The position numbers were made by a program, and so were the translations under genes. Below, in pieces: positions 1 through 12,386 of a stretch of DNA of 64,000 nt. The notes below the pieces were generated by a model. The model saw nothing but the letters and a program-made list of their open reading frames with translations, was not told the DNA's origin and did not search any database. This stretch comes from Cloeon dipterum. Taxonomy: Eukaryota > Arthropoda > Insecta > Ephemeroptera > Baetidae. The DNA lies in the NCBI RefSeq assembly GCF_949628265.1, contig NC_088790.1, positions 28,462,545 through 28,526,544 on the forward strand. Reading direction: 5' to 3'. How positions within the stretch are numbered: position 1 is the stretch's first letter; every line of letters starts with the position of its first letter.

Positions 1-589
1 GAAGATTCGAGTCGTTCATTTTAGTGGCCCGCATCTTTTAGCAGCGGGCAAATCACTTTAAACGACTATCTGATTGGGAGTAATGTTGGAGGTAGAGCGT
101 TTTAGTTTTTGGCCAAATTAACCACTGGATTTTTGTTGCCTTTCTCGCTGCGATAACCACCAACATTATGGTGGAGATTTATTTTATTTTATTCTATATT
201 TAATGAATTTTAGGAGTTTTAAAAAAGCCCTAAATACTTTTTTGCTCAACGTGCCTGACATTTGGTTTTTCTGTAATAGGCTTCTTCAACGAACTGTTCG
301 AAATTAGAGGTGATTGAAAAATTTGTCGTGCAGGAAAGATGAAAAATCGGATTTTTTCAAGTTAGAACAATAATTTTAAAATAAAAGTATTTGCATTAGA
401 CCGATATTTCTTGCACAAAAGACAAAAAACCTGAAGAGTTGCATGCGTCAAAGAAGCAACAACATTTTGACACAAGGTTCTTGATGTATTTTAAAAAGAA
501 AGGAAACAGGTCAAACATTTGAATTAAAAATTATTTATTTGGGTCGCACCTTCCAATACCAACAATAAATAACGATGATTTACGCAGCA
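1..589. other. Left flank; upstream-type sequence of an off-window paralogue
   Basis: No coding exon is seen. Bases 1 onward match 15236 onward closely, and a related stretch starts near 3437 and 19149. At those other sites the sequence lies just upstream (higher coordinate) of a minus-strand SPH gene. The simplest reading is that another SPH copy begins immediately left of the window. The remainder is AT-rich 3' flank of SPH-1. Confidence 0.6.
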
Positions 590-3217
590 TTACATAAAAT
601 TTATAAAAGTCTTGGAATGGATCCAGGGAATGTAGGGATAAATCCAGGTGAATGAGCTGGGTTGTTGACGTGGGCAGCCCAAGATTTGAGAGTTGATGCC
701 AATAACTTTCCCGAAGTCATCAGTTGGAGATTCGTAAAAAACAGGTCCGCCAGGGTCAGCCTAAATATTCAAAGATTATTTTAGAACATATGAAGTATGA
801 ACTTGAAATTGTCGAATGCCATCTTAGCTCTGTGCAGATTTACCGAGCTAAATAGATAACTTTTAAGAGCGAAAAAATTTAAATATAAAATTATCTATTT
901 GTAAAGCGACTAATGCGGCCCCTTAAGACCTCGCACCAGCAGTAAAAAAATTATAACTGAGAATTTTGAATCAGTATAATTGAAGCAAACATCCGACTTT
1001 ACTAATTGCTGTTATTTTACAAAAAAAAAAAACACTAGAGCTCAAAATGACATTATTGTAGCAATGAATATGAGATATTTATAAAAATGCTTACATTGCA
1101 GATTCCTTTAGTTCCGCCAGCGGTTTTCAAACATCCCGTGTTTCCAGGGTACAACACGTAAATTGGTGCTGTCTGTTGGTTGCACGTTACTCTATTCATA
1201 TTCTGCATATCGACAACATTCAGTGTTGACCCAATGCTCGCGAAAGGTGCTAAAAATTGAATAAAATAATTAAAGTCTCTGAAATTAAAAACATATTAAA
1301 TTGAATCAATTGAGAACCATTGTGCTTAACTAAAAGAAGAGGAAAATTTGAAGAAAATTAGGGAGGAGTCTTTGGGTATGCAGTTATTAAAATTTTTCCA
1401 GTTGGAATCCGAGATTAACTAGCGAAAATCTAAAAATCCCCTTTTTTTGTTTTATGACCTTCGATATCTCGCAAACTATCCATCCATTTAGATCTACATC
1501 TTCAAAGTGATTTATTCAAGTGATCAAATTTAACGTTAAGTAAAAAATAATTAATTTTGAGAAATATTTCATAAAATTAAACTAATGAAAGTATTTTAAA
1601 AGTTAATACAGATAAAAGTTGTTCTCAGTTGAAAATTAGTTTCAGCATTGAAGATCTTGTTTAAAGTCGAATAAAAAACTACAAACAATGTAAAATAGAT
1701 AAAATAATTTTTCAAGTAAAAAATCCTCCAAATTGGTCGACAAAAAATATCTAAATCAAAACTTACCATCCGTAGCAGGACCGAATCCCAGTGTCGTAAA
1801 AATAAAATTGTCCAACGCAATGGTGGGTCTGACGAGCGACAGAGAAGCTTTCCCGACAGTTGCTAGAATTGCAAGTATAATAATTAAAATGCAAGCAGAG
1901 GAGCCATTCAAATTTTACTCACCACTAAATGTAAGCGCTGTGTCTAAACTAAGCAGAGCGATGTCATTTAATAAGCAGTTCTGTCTAAAACTGGGATGAA
2001 TTATTGCCATGGCTGTACTTTGTGTCGTGGGCGTGGCCGTATTCACCGGATCCGCAATTGTCCCAGCAAAGACAGTAACATCTGTGGCCCTTTAAATAAA
2101 GAAAATTAGAAACATGACATTTGTGGAATTACGGAATATAATCACAGCGCGACGCAATGAGCGGCCGTCAACACCCAAACGGTGGACAAAATTACACCAC
2201 CGCAATCCTGGATAACAGTCCCAACAGCATTCGTGGATTGAACGAAAACATAAGCTGTGAGCGGCAGCACGAATGTACCAGCCGTAAGGAGTGTTCCTCC
2301 CAATATTCTTCCGTTGTCATCCGTTCCGTTGTGACTGATCGGTTTCGCAGTTGTTGGATCAACTCCAGAATTCGTGGTGCTCTCTTCCTTTATATTCGAC
2401 AGATAGATTTCGGTTTCTGTGTCTAAAAATTATAAAGAAAAAATAGCACGTGAAATCAAATACACTAATAATTACAATTGGCATCTGCCACCAGCGCTTC
2501 CAGAGTGTATTCTTTTGTGGCATCCACTGAATCAAAGTTGCTTCTTTTTTTAACATCTTCTTTCAGACCTTTCGAGACCTTTGAACAAAATATTAAATTT
2601 TTTCCATGAAAGGATATTTTAAAATTATACAGTCGCATGCGTATTGTTCGATTCTCCAAATGAAAATGACAAACGTTTTGAAAACAGAACAGAAAAGTAG
2701 GATTTAAAAAAGGATAATTAAAACCTTTTGTTATTTGGGGGCTCTAACTTACCCGGGGTCTAAATATTTTGTTAGTTGTTAAAAATAAAACTATGACAAA
2801 ACATTTTTATCCGATTTTTCTCTCTTAAGCCCATTCCAAAAATTTTCTCGACCAATTCACAAAATCATAGCAATATCTAATATCCTAAAGACTCAGCAAA
2901 ACATTTTTTTACTTTTTTTAAAGCCACACTGCAAATCAGTGGTTAGAAAATCTCAATGCACTCGTGTCAAATGTGAGTATTTTGCACCACGCAGCAACAG
3001 TGACATGTGGCGGGGTGAGATTTTCTCACCGCTGACTTGCAGTATACGCAAATAAAAAAATAATGCCAATTACTAGAAAATAGTGCGAACAGAAAATTCT
3101 AACTGTTCTAAAATTTAATTTGAAACCTAAATATTTAATGGAAAAATATGGTTTACTCACTCTAGCAGAAGCTTGCGCGAGAAGAGCAAGCACGACAATC
3201 CACGGGGAGGTACGCAT
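590..3217 (-). CDS. SPH-1: secreted serine protease homologue, catalytic Ser replaced by Pro
   Basis: Exons in transcript order: 3217-3161, 2578-2476, 2422-2146, 2089-1923, 1862-1767, 1249-1095, 760-590. They join in frame (1026 nt, 341 aa) with GT-AG introns. The first 19 codons are a signal peptide (MRTSPWIVVLALLAQASAR). A linker of about 70 residues precedes NGRILGG, the activation-site form of the trypsin/chymotrypsin (S1) fold. CGGVI and TAAHC (His57) are present, as is LLNDIALL (Asp102). The Ser195 motif reads ICNADPGGP, so the nucleophile is proline and Gly193 is alanine; Asp194 is kept. The Cys168-182 and Cys191-220 type pairs look preserved. Position 189 would be Gly. From family knowledge such proteins are non-proteolytic homologues that bind partners, often in clotting, melanisation or immunity; the exact role is unknown. 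The start is chosen because a TATA-like box lies about 70 bp upstream. Confidence 0.88.
2928..3043. repeat. Small foldback element in SPH-1 intron 1
   Basis: The left arm beginning ACTGCAAATCAG with GAAAATCTCA is answered by TGAGATTTTCTC and CTGACTTGCAGT on the right, an inverted repeat of about 115 bp with mismatched arms. The same element sits at 18661-18775 in SPH-4, so it predates the duplication. Confidence 0.6.
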
Positions 3218-4619
3218 TGCGAAGCCGGCAGCAGCAGCAAGATGATACCCAGTTGCAGATGTTGCACCTCTTCTTTTCAGGGGTTTTTATACTGTTTGGG
3301 GAGTCCCTTCCCAATCCAGCAGCACAGTGAGAAATTGCAAAAAACTAAAATAGCAGATATACTTGTTTTTAGTGCTCCCGTTTATACCTGTCGAGAATTT
3401 GTAGTTTTCATGACCTTTTCACCTCTACTGTATAGAAGATTCGAGTCGTTGGTTAGTGGCCCGTATTTTTTTAGCAGCGGCCAAAAATCACTTTTCCCCC
3501 AATACTGATTGGAAGGATTGTTGGGGGTAGAGGGTTTAGGTTTTGGGGAAATAGCTACTGGATTTGTGTTGCCTTTCTTTTTTTGAGATCCACGTACATT
3601 ATGGAGGAGATATTTTTATTTTATTATTTTTTTACTATTTTAGGAGATTTAAGAAAACCCTAGATTTCAAACACATTAGTTAAAATTTGGTTTGCAGACA
3701 CTGCTCAGTAAGACAAACCGATGGTAAATAAATTAAAATTAGCCACAAGCTTTGTAAGCTTTTTTAGACGATTGCGTTGCGGAAAGTGAAAAATGTTCCA
3801 CCAATCGATGTGTCTTTCCTAGTAGAATCACGAGATTTTAATTTGATGTATTACCCATGTTAAGGATTTTCAACCTTAAATTTGGGAGATAGCTCTTAAC
3901 TCGCTGGAAGCTACAAGACTTTATGTATTGTTTCGCCCAAAACTGAACCTCAATTCCTACTACGAGTTTCCTTGCAAGCAATTCCTGAACATATTTAATT
4001 TGAAAATATATAGGTAGAGGGAATTTCAACATTGCATTTAATATTTATTTTAATTAATAGTAAAATTTACTTCCTGATTAGCACACCATTGGATGACGAG
4101 GGAAATTAAAAACAAAAGATCATCGACAAATTAACCTTTTAAATTTTCGCAATGTTTTGGAAATTTGATATTTTCAATGCAAATTGAAGAATGTGAATTT
4201 GTTGATTGCACTTTTCTAATTAAATAATGCTGCTCATGCACTGTAATGTAAATTGCGGAAATGTTCAATATCATGCTAATTATTTTAATTTATATTCCAT
4301 TGAGGTTTTCACCTTTTTTTGACTGACGATTGATTTGCTTCGATAATACCGTCTCGTCTACGAAAGAAATGTAAATTAGATCTAATTTATGAATTTTGGT
4401 TTTGATGAAATACATGTTTTTATTGAAATTGATATATTTAGATGTAAAAAATTTAGTTTTCCTTCAGCAGAGATTATTTTTTAATATTTGTGATGTGGCC
4501 TGGTTCAAGAAAAATAAAATCCTTATTTGTTTGAAGCCAATACCATATTTTATTTAAATACCAAGAATAAATATTATAAAAATTAATCTTTTTATTATTT
4601 TTGTTTCCACACAAACATA
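3218..4619. other. SPH-1 to SPH-2 spacer
   Basis: Holds the SPH-1 promoter region, then the repeat starting near 3437 (GAAGATTCGAGTCGTT, shared with 1, 15236 and 19149), then AT-rich sequence shared with 19430-19739. From 4010 to 4619 it is unique AT-rich DNA and the 3' flank of SPH-2. No gene is seen. Confidence 0.5.
3284..3291 (-). promoter_or_regulatory. TATA-like box of SPH-1
   Basis: TATAAAAA on the minus strand, about 70 bp upstream of the SPH-1 start codon. SPH-3, SPH-4 and SPH-5 have TATA boxes at similar distances. Confidence 0.55.
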
Positions 4620-7600
4620 TTAAGTAAGCACCAGCCTGACCGTGGTTTGAATCCAGCCAATGAAGGGGAAAATGTAGGTGATAGAGCTGGGATATTGGCT
4701 GGAGCAGGCCAAATATTGCGAGTTGATTGCTAACAATTTCGGACTGTTGTCGGTTGCGCTCGGGTAAACCACAGGTCCACCGCCGTCTCCCTAAAAATTA
4801 AATTATTTTCTAAGAGAATTCCCTGAAATATAGCTTAATCATACAAAGCAAACGCCTTTGGCTCCACTTTCAGTGCTCAAACATCCAGTTTCAGGAGGGT
4901 AGTCCACATAAACATCTATTGTGTCCGACTTGCATGTGGGCCCATACAAATGCGTCATTTCGATTACGTTCAATACTGGTGGCGTGGGCAGAACGGTGGC
5001 TGAAAAAAATTGTAGCTTTTAAAATACGCTTAAAATTTCAGGGAAAGAAATATTGCGCTCCCCTTTTATGGTAACAATTCAACGTAAAATACATATTTAA
5101 TTGTAGAAATGCCCACAAAATTAACCTTTATTTTGCAATTCACCAGTTGCATAAACCCTAAGTGTTCGAAGCCGCCAACAGATGGCGCCACCGTAGACTT
5201 TCGATTTTAAGGCGCTGCGATTTCAGACTCAATCTAGCTACTGTGCATTCTTCAATTAATTTGCTAATTTTTGACGTGCTGAAAACCAAAATCGGTTCAG
5301 CCAATCGCCGTAGAATCGTGAAAAACTATTTTTTGAAATAAAAAAAATCTTTTCCAACGTTTCTACGGCGAATGGCTGAACCGATTTTGGTTTCCAGCAC
5401 GTCAAAAATTAGCAAATTAATTAAAAAAAGCAAAATAGCTAAATTGATACTGAAATCACAGCAAAAATGCCTTAAAATTGCTTAGAACAAAATTTTTTAG
5501 AAAGTCTGTGGTTGCGTGATCTCTTGGCGGCTTTAATAACTAAGGGTTTATGCAACTGGTCAATTGAATAGTTATTCCGGGAAAACCCACTTACTTTCAT
5601 CAGCAGGACCAAATCCCATGGTCTTAACCACGATATTGTTCAAGGTACTGGGATGGACACTTGAGAGCCGAATGGTCCCAACAGTTCCTAGAATATCATT
5701 GAGATAATGGAAGCATTAATTAACGCATTTTTAAATTCACCTTACCACTAATGGTGACCGCTTTGATCAACCTGATCAGCGCGATGTTGTTAACCACATA
5801 ATTATATTTGAAGCCGGGATGAATGATTGGCACGCCTTGAAACGGGTTGCCTGTCATCGGATCCTCTTGCTTTCCAACGTAAACACTCGCACTTCCACCC
5901 CTTTAAATTGTACATATATATTTAAAATTAAACCGGCAAGATTAGAAACAAACAAAAAAACTCACGACGCGACGCAATGAGCAGCGGTAATAACATAATT
6001 TTTAGTCAATAAAGCGCCACCGCAGAATGTTTCAGCAATGCCAGACGCGCCTGTGCCCTTCACGAGCACGTGGTAGTTGTACAGAGGAAAGTTGTCAGCC
6101 GAAACTGCCGTTCCTCCCAATATTCTTCCGTGTCGTGCGGTTGCGTTTTGGAATTGCAACCGTAGCTCTGCATCTCCGTTCGTCACCTTTAAATAAATAA
6201 ACAAATATTGTTTTTAAAACGGCTTTTCTCATGAAGGATGACCAAATTTTAAGATTTAAAAAAGTATGGCACACGCACTTTTGTGTATAATAATGTGCAG
6301 TGGCTCTTTCGGCCTCAAACCTCCTAATCAAAAATCATAAAGCCACATAGAATTTTGAATCAGTGATCGTTCCGCCTGCACTGATCTCTGCGAGTGCAAA
6401 CGTAAACAAAAAGAGAAAAAATTCAACTAATAATAAGCCAAAATTATCTCCTTTTCTTATTTGAGCTTTTTTGAAAGAGTGAAACAGCCAAAACGTAAAT
6501 CTATAGAAGGACAAAATATAGATTTCATGTTCCACCGCCCCTTGAAGGCTGCCAACTGCCGCTTAAGCATGAGAGGATTAATTTTATATTAGTGAAATTC
6601 ATTTCGTCCTGCAACTCTCAACAACCTTACGCAAATTTCCTTGTAGCAAATTTCCTTGTTGAAAGATGCGCAATTTTTCCGCGTCCACGATGATTTCTTC
6701 CAAATTGAGAATAATTCAGAAAACAAAACAGTAATATTATTTTAAATTTCTACTTTTTCCTACTACTTTGAGCTGTGAATAGAATTAGACGTTGTGATCC
6801 CCAATTAGCTTACATCGGGTATCACTAGATTTTATTTTTAAATTACACTTTTGATCATTAAAGGGCAAACAAAATTAATAAAAATGTGATTTCCTTTCAT
6901 TTCCCCTCATCAGAACGCAAACTCGTGTGTCATTTACAGCCTATTGAAATACATTTTTAATTGCAGTTTTTAAATTATTTTACCAGAAAAAAGGATTGGT
7001 TTTCATTGACGTATATCAGCAATTTTTATAAATTTTCGACCAAAATCAAATTGATACTAAATTGGCCGGAATTATTAATGGCTTTGAAACGCTTTTCAAA
7101 AATATTTTCCAGTTTCTTTCACATTTACGAGGCTATTGAACTCTTGTTGCGAGTCAAACTTTTCAAATATTTTGAATGCCACAGAGGAATAAATCGAAAT
7201 ATTGCAAAAGAAACACGGTAATTGTTATTTCATTTTTTCTTTTAAGCAATAAAGAATAAATCTCAATTTTTTTTGAGGTTAAGAATTTTTAACTAAAAAA
7301 TATACTCTTGCAAAAAAAGACTCTACTCTGATCTTTTCAGAGAAAAAAATTAAAATTTTTTGTTTTAAATTTTACTGTCCTAAAAATGAATTAAAATAGT
7401 CTGAATTCGAATTTATCCTGTTGAAATATGTCTTTTAAATAATTTATTAGTTATTATTTATTTAATAAATTGATTATTATTAAAGGCGTGATTGCGTTTT
7501 TTCTTTTTAATTTTTTACCCAGCACATCCCGTGGGCTATGAGCCCAATAACTCCACCGAGCGGAAGAATTGGGGCCCGAGTGGCCGCAGAGGAGCTTTGG

Positions 7601-7996
7601 CCCCATGTGGCCATCTTTCCGCCTCCCCGCACCGAGGTCTTTTATTAAAACGCCAGATATTTTGTCCCTGAAGCCGGTGGAAAGGTGCGAAAACCAGCAA
7701 ATGGCGAGTTCTCCCAGCCCGTTTAGCTATTTGAGCATTTCGAGTCACTGAACTAACCACCTTTGGCCATTTCTGACATTGGGCAGCCAGTATTTAGTTC
7801 CCCGAACTGCTCAAATATCTCCCAACACTCCTGAGAATGCCGAGACATTTGAAAATAAATCATTTTATTAAAAATGGCGCTAATTTTGTTATCAAAATAA
7901 AATATTATTTAATAATTGGAAATGAAGTAAACTCACTCTGGCGCAAACTTGCGTGCTGAGAAGCGTTAGCAGCAAAATCCACAGGGAGGATCGCAT
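4620..7996 (-). CDS. SPH-2: serine protease homologue lacking both Ser195 and Asp102
   Basis: Exons in transcript order: 7996-7937, 6186-5966, 5900-5746, 5687-5595, 4999-4845, 4790-4620; 855 nt, 284 aa, all in frame. The 20-residue signal peptide is MRSSLWILLLTLLSTQVCAR; an in-frame ATG two codons upstream is an alternative start. It lacks the linker exon of its paralogues, so the pro-segment is short. HGRILGG is the activation-type site, TAAHC keeps His57, but the Asp102 motif reads VVNNIALI (Asn) and the Ser195 motif reads GDGGGP (Gly). Two of three catalytic residues are gone while the fold, including paired Cys, is kept open, which argues for selection on a non-enzymatic function. It is the most diverged member and has no duplicate partner in the window. 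Intron 1 is about 1.75 kb and contains dispersed repeats; intron 4 (between exons 5687-5595 and 4999-4845) holds a full foldback element. Confidence 0.85.
5142..5560. mobile_element. Foldback MITE-like element, copy 1 (SPH-2 intron)
   Basis: Ends ACCAGTTGCATAAACC and GGTTTATGCAACTGGT are inverted repeats. Internal arms containing GACGTGCTGAAAACC and its complement form a second nested inverted repeat. Flanks AATTC (left) and AATTG (right) could be a slightly diverged 5-bp target duplication. A second copy lies at 21651-22074; decayed internal fragments occur near 11970, 20460 and 27120. No transposase is encoded. Confidence 0.75.
7505..7860. repeat. GC-richer dispersed repeat in SPH-2 intron 1
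   Basis: Stands out from the AT-rich surroundings. It shares CCTCCGCACCGAGG and the following 80 bp with 38380-38470, and its right part (7735-7850) is the reverse complement of about 38905-39035. It is therefore a mobile or once-mobile element broken into pieces at the second site. The two opposing open frames inside it are not convincing genes. Confidence 0.55.
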
Positions 7997-10147
7997 GGTC
8001 ATGCCGTGTACAGCAGCACACCGATTGTGAGGTGAACCTCTTCAATGCCCAAGTTAAATAGCCCGTGCTAATTGAGCAGGGAATTCGGAAATTGTAGCAA
8101 GAGAGGATTTAATTTTATCGCAATGAAATGCAAATTTTGTGCCACTCCCAAATGTGTATAATTTTATAGTAATTTTCGCAAAATTTTCATTACAATTGGA
8201 CCGAGAAATTATTGGTAACGGCACCTATAATAACAGGTTTTGCTGCTGGCCCTGCGCCGACCAGTTTTGGTCTAGCTAAAAATATACACTGCGAGAGGAG
8301 AATAGGAAAAGAGTCATTTATGAGCTCTTGACCTATCTAACACAAACATTGTAATGTGGCACGCATCTACATATATTTTTAAACGGTTCAAAATTAATAT
8401 CCAACTTTTATTTTCTTGTAAATTATATTTTTAATTAAAATTTCAAATTTTCTTCTCTATTCTGTCTTTGAACCTTTTTTTTAAAGAGATTACAGGCAAT
8501 GTTTTTAAAGAAGCAACATATTATGTAAATTTCACATTTCCATGCAAATTGCTCGGAGAGCGCTTAGCTAAAATTCCCTTCACTTTAAATTTTTAAAAAA
8601 AAATCCTGCTCGGGAAAACCCAAGCAAGCAGAATCCTGCTCTCTTGATCCCCCTATGCTTTGTTGACATTAATTTATTGATGGGCGACTGGATATTCTGG
8701 CGAATTAATGGGCTGCCAGAGGAGTAATCGTTTTTTTGCACCAGGACGCCTTGCAGAGGCCGTTAACCTTGATAATACCCTCTTTGCGCAGGTAGTAAAT
8801 TTTGCGACATTCCCGCACACGTACACACACACAGTCGTGCTTAAAATACATCCGAAAACTCGTTCTTGCGCTTGGTGCGGGTATAAAGAACACCAATTAT
8901 TCTCTGATGTAACGGGAATGTGCGAAGAATAATTACACCTTTGACTTGACCAAAGGAGAACACTAGTCTGAATTCAGTTAATTGATTGTGCAAAAAATGG
9001 ACTGGCACTGGAAACCAAAAATGTTTAATATAAAGGGTAATTTTATTATTATTCACGCTTGAGAGAGTCTAATAATCTCAAAATTGTATTAATCCTGGAG
9101 AAATGTCTTTCAATTCTTTTTAATTATTGATTATTATCCCCCTTAAATTTCTAGAAAAATATTTTTAATTAAAAATATTCATGCACATTTTCCATGTTCT
9201 TTCATCCACATTTGTTTGGTTATAAATAAAATATGAGGAAATGATTTTTTTGCAAAATAATGCAGCTCGCAATTTACAACTAAATAGAAATTTTTAATAA
9301 AAATCAATCCTAAGAAAATTATTTCTGGAAATTGTATAAACAACACAAACTCGGCTTTTGTTTCAGAACAACAAGATAAAAAATACAAATTTTAATTGAG
9401 AAAATTGATATCTGAAGAGCCCAAATGTTCAAATCTGGATAAATAATAATTTCAAACATAAAAATGATTTTATTATTTTTTAAAAACTTTAATTTATATA
9501 ACGACGCTTTATTTATTTTCAATCTACCCTCTTTAGGTGCTTTAAAGGGTCTAAAAATCGCTTCATTCACATTCATTGCGTAATGAACACAAGTTATGAA
9601 TTTCTGTGAACATTTGGAACTGATTTTAATTAAATTGGTGAAATTTTTAGAGTTAAAATACATCAACAAGTGCTGAATCAAGATCAAGAAGGTATTTGAC
9701 CTGCATTCAGGACCTTAAATTAGAATTGCAGTAAAAGCAGTGTAGCATAGACATAAAACATTTTTTCAGAAACAGGTTTTTTTAAGTGTATGAATTTATA
9801 AATTTAAAAATATAACTTATTCATGAACCTGACCTGGCAAACGTTTGGGAAGGTCCTCTAAATTGATGGTTTGCACCTGGTCTCGCTATATTAATAAAAG
9901 GCCAATGATCTGCCCGCAGAGGATAAAAACAACACCCCGCAGCTATATAAAATAATAAAAATAAAGCGGCCGATTAGCTTTTAGTTTCATGCTCCGCCAG
10001 CAAAAACAAAAACACACGGCTCTCTGCCTTGCTCAAAACCAGCTCTCCTCCCGCCACAGCCGAGAGTAAAAAAGCGAAACTGGTATAGTGCTGAAATTTT
10101 TCGCAAGTAACTGACCTAACAGCTAAGCAGGATGTCATTCTGGTCGC

Positions 10148-10262
10148 GGTAAAATTGCGCATCGCTCAACAAACACCCAAATTTTCATTGTAGAATTGAT
10201 TGTTACACTTTTCTAGCAACAAGGAAATTCGCGTTTGATTGCAGAAAGTTGCGCAATTTTTC
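10148..10262. repeat. Foldback element with GTAAAATTGCGCA ends
   Basis: CGGTAAAATTGCGCA on the left is matched by TTGCGCAATTTT on the right. The interior (CAACAAACACCCAAATTTTC, then AAATTCGCGTTTG) is the reverse complement of copies at 44446-44588 and 45006-45149. Partial copies lie near 6611-6690, 33880-33935, 41500-41610 and 42120-42180. Confidence 0.6.
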
Positions 10263-12345
10263 CTCTGCCACTCTGCCACTCTGCCAGTGCAAATGTGAAT
10301 AAAAATACAATGTAAGAAAATTATCCCTGGAAATTATGTCAACAACACAAACGTGGCTTTTGTTTCAGAACTAACACGTTTTAATTGAGAAAATTGATTT
10401 TTGAAGAGCTCAGTTCAAAACTGCAAAATTGTTTAATTCAAATATTAAAAATTACTTTATTTTTTATTTTTAAAACTTAATAGTTTAAGAAAAGAATGCT
10501 TTTTATTTTTTCAATCCATCCCCTGATGTTGGTTTAATGAGTCTACAATTGCGTAATTAAAACCCGCTATCTTAAGAAATTGCTTTGAATTTAAAAGTAC
10601 AATTGATTTCGTGTTCTGTGTATGAATTGATTGCGAAAGACTCTAATTTTTACATAACTGACTTGAAAAATAGATTTCATTTACCAGAGACAGATGCGTA
10701 TAAAAAATTGTGTGAATCTAAGAAAACAAATAAATAGACTGCTGATTTGTGCCGAATTCTTCGAGACTGAAACTATGATTAATGAGAACTGGCGTGGTCC
10801 AGATTTTCCCGATAGACATATTTTTACAAGATTTGCTTGTCATGGCTATCTCTTTGCTTTCTGGGCTTTCTGTAATAATACAACTTTCCCCTAGGAACCG
10901 AAAATTGTGACTGTAGATGTGATTTTTGGGGGCGAGACATATGAAAAATATCATATTAATAAAATTAACTCTGAGGGAAGCATAAAAAATATTTAAAATT
11001 TAACCAATTAAGTAGATTTAAAAGTGTTGCACGCATTTGCGTTTAATAAAATTATTATTAAAATTGCGTGATTTATGTTTATAGAGTAATTCAAACGCGT
11101 GAAAAAATACAGCTTTTTTCCAATTATTCTAATGAATTTTTCCTACATTCCAGATTTCATTACAAGGTAGGGCTTTTTATTTGTATTTGTGCCTCTCCTC
11201 ATCTACAATGGAGGGCAAAAATGGCATTAGACTGGTTCGTTTCAATGACTAAGGTCAAGCACCACCATCTGCTGTGGGCTTACCAAAAAGAAATAAACTT
11301 TAAAAAACAGGTTCGCCTTTATTTTTATTTTGCTTGCCTCACGCCACAGGAATTTCGGCCGGTCGCCTGAGAATGAACTTTGCAAAGAGGTAAATCTTTT
11401 TGTGCTCTTGAAACGTATAATTAGACTTAATTTTTTTAATATTATTCGTTCAGGCCACCAAATGATCCCGGTAATATTTGTTTTGGTGCTATTTAAAGAT
11501 AGTTAATTATACGAGCGCCAAAGTAGAAAAATCGTGGAAAGTATTTATTACTCTTAATTCACCCACGCGCGGTAGAGACGAACATTCGCGGATTGCGAGC
11601 ATTGATCTCTCTAAACTTGCAAAGACTTTATTACTAAATTGTCTGTAAATAGAAAACACTCATACTCACTGCCTTTTGCATTTAATAAACACTTGCCGCA
11701 ATTTTTCTACCTTACTGGCACTTGTAATTAATTCTCGTCAAATAATTTTCCTCAGTTTTAAATTTACAGCTTCCGACTTTTCAAAATAGTTAAGTGTGAA
11801 GAAAAATTTATATTGAAAGAGGAATAGTTTATCCATTTGTTTGAGTTTTTCCGGATGTTTCTTTATTAAATTTAAAAAAAATGACTCAAATAAATTTCTT
11901 TCATTTTTCCCAAAATTCATAATTTTATTTGATGTCCATGCAATTAGTGCTCGGAAAAAAATGTTTTCCACGTTTCTACGGAGATTGGCTAAATTGATTT
12001 TGGATTTTCACAGCAGAAATCAGATTATGCTCAGAATGCAGAGCAGAAGGATTGAGTCTTAAAACTCTTAAATATTCTTTTTGCCATCTTTGACATAAGG
12101 TCCCCGAAATGCTCAAATGCCTCCCAAATGGCCTTAACACTGCGGGGAATTCTTGTTGATTGTATTCTAACTCTATAATTTTGTTAATATTGAGCTATTT
12201 GCTGTCTATAACAATGCGATACATTATTCTTAATTTGGCCAAAAGAGTTTGAAAAAATTAATGTTTAATTAATGCTCTTAAGTTTATCTCATAAGATTAA
12301 TATTATATTAATTATTGTACTTGGTTTTTTTGGCGTCATGGTTCG

Positions 12346-12386
12346 TGTTATGCAACCTGTGCAGCACCACTGCCAAGCGGAATAGC
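12346..12386 (+). other. 40-bp conserved dispersed element (copy in SPH spacer)
   Basis: Core ATGCAACCTGTGCAGCACC followed by TGCCAAGCGG. The same core is at 20835-20875 and at seven sites between PLX genes. Function unknown. Confidence 0.55.

Larger units (their letters stand above)
1..4009. repeat. Segmental duplication A, copy 1 (carries SPH-1)
   Basis: This block matches 15236-19739 along its length, exons and introns alike, so the two were one unit recently. Copy 2 is about 0.5 kb longer, mainly because its intron before the penultimate exon holds an extra decayed exon. The right-hand match stops near 4009 here and 19739 there; beyond that, copy 2 switches abruptly to sequence matching 11244 onward. 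Confidence 0.85.

Noticed and set aside
2157..2426. Plus-strand open frame of 89 codons (and its equivalent at 17878-18078)
   Set aside because: It is antisense to SPH exon 3; the minus-strand reading has protease motifs and proper splice sites.
8705..8932. Overlapping open frames on both strands
   Set aside because: Mutually antisense, no domain, not repeated in paralogous units.
9319..9687. Minus-strand open frame of 122 codons
   Set aside because: Very AT-rich, Lys/Ile/Phe-rich translation, no motif, no promoter or splice context; likely chance.
11550..11640. Conserved stretch with ACGCGCGGTAGAGACGAAC in three spacer copies, considered as a small RNA gene
   Set aside because: No match to U snRNA, 5S or tRNA features I know; its conservation is explained by the segmental duplications.
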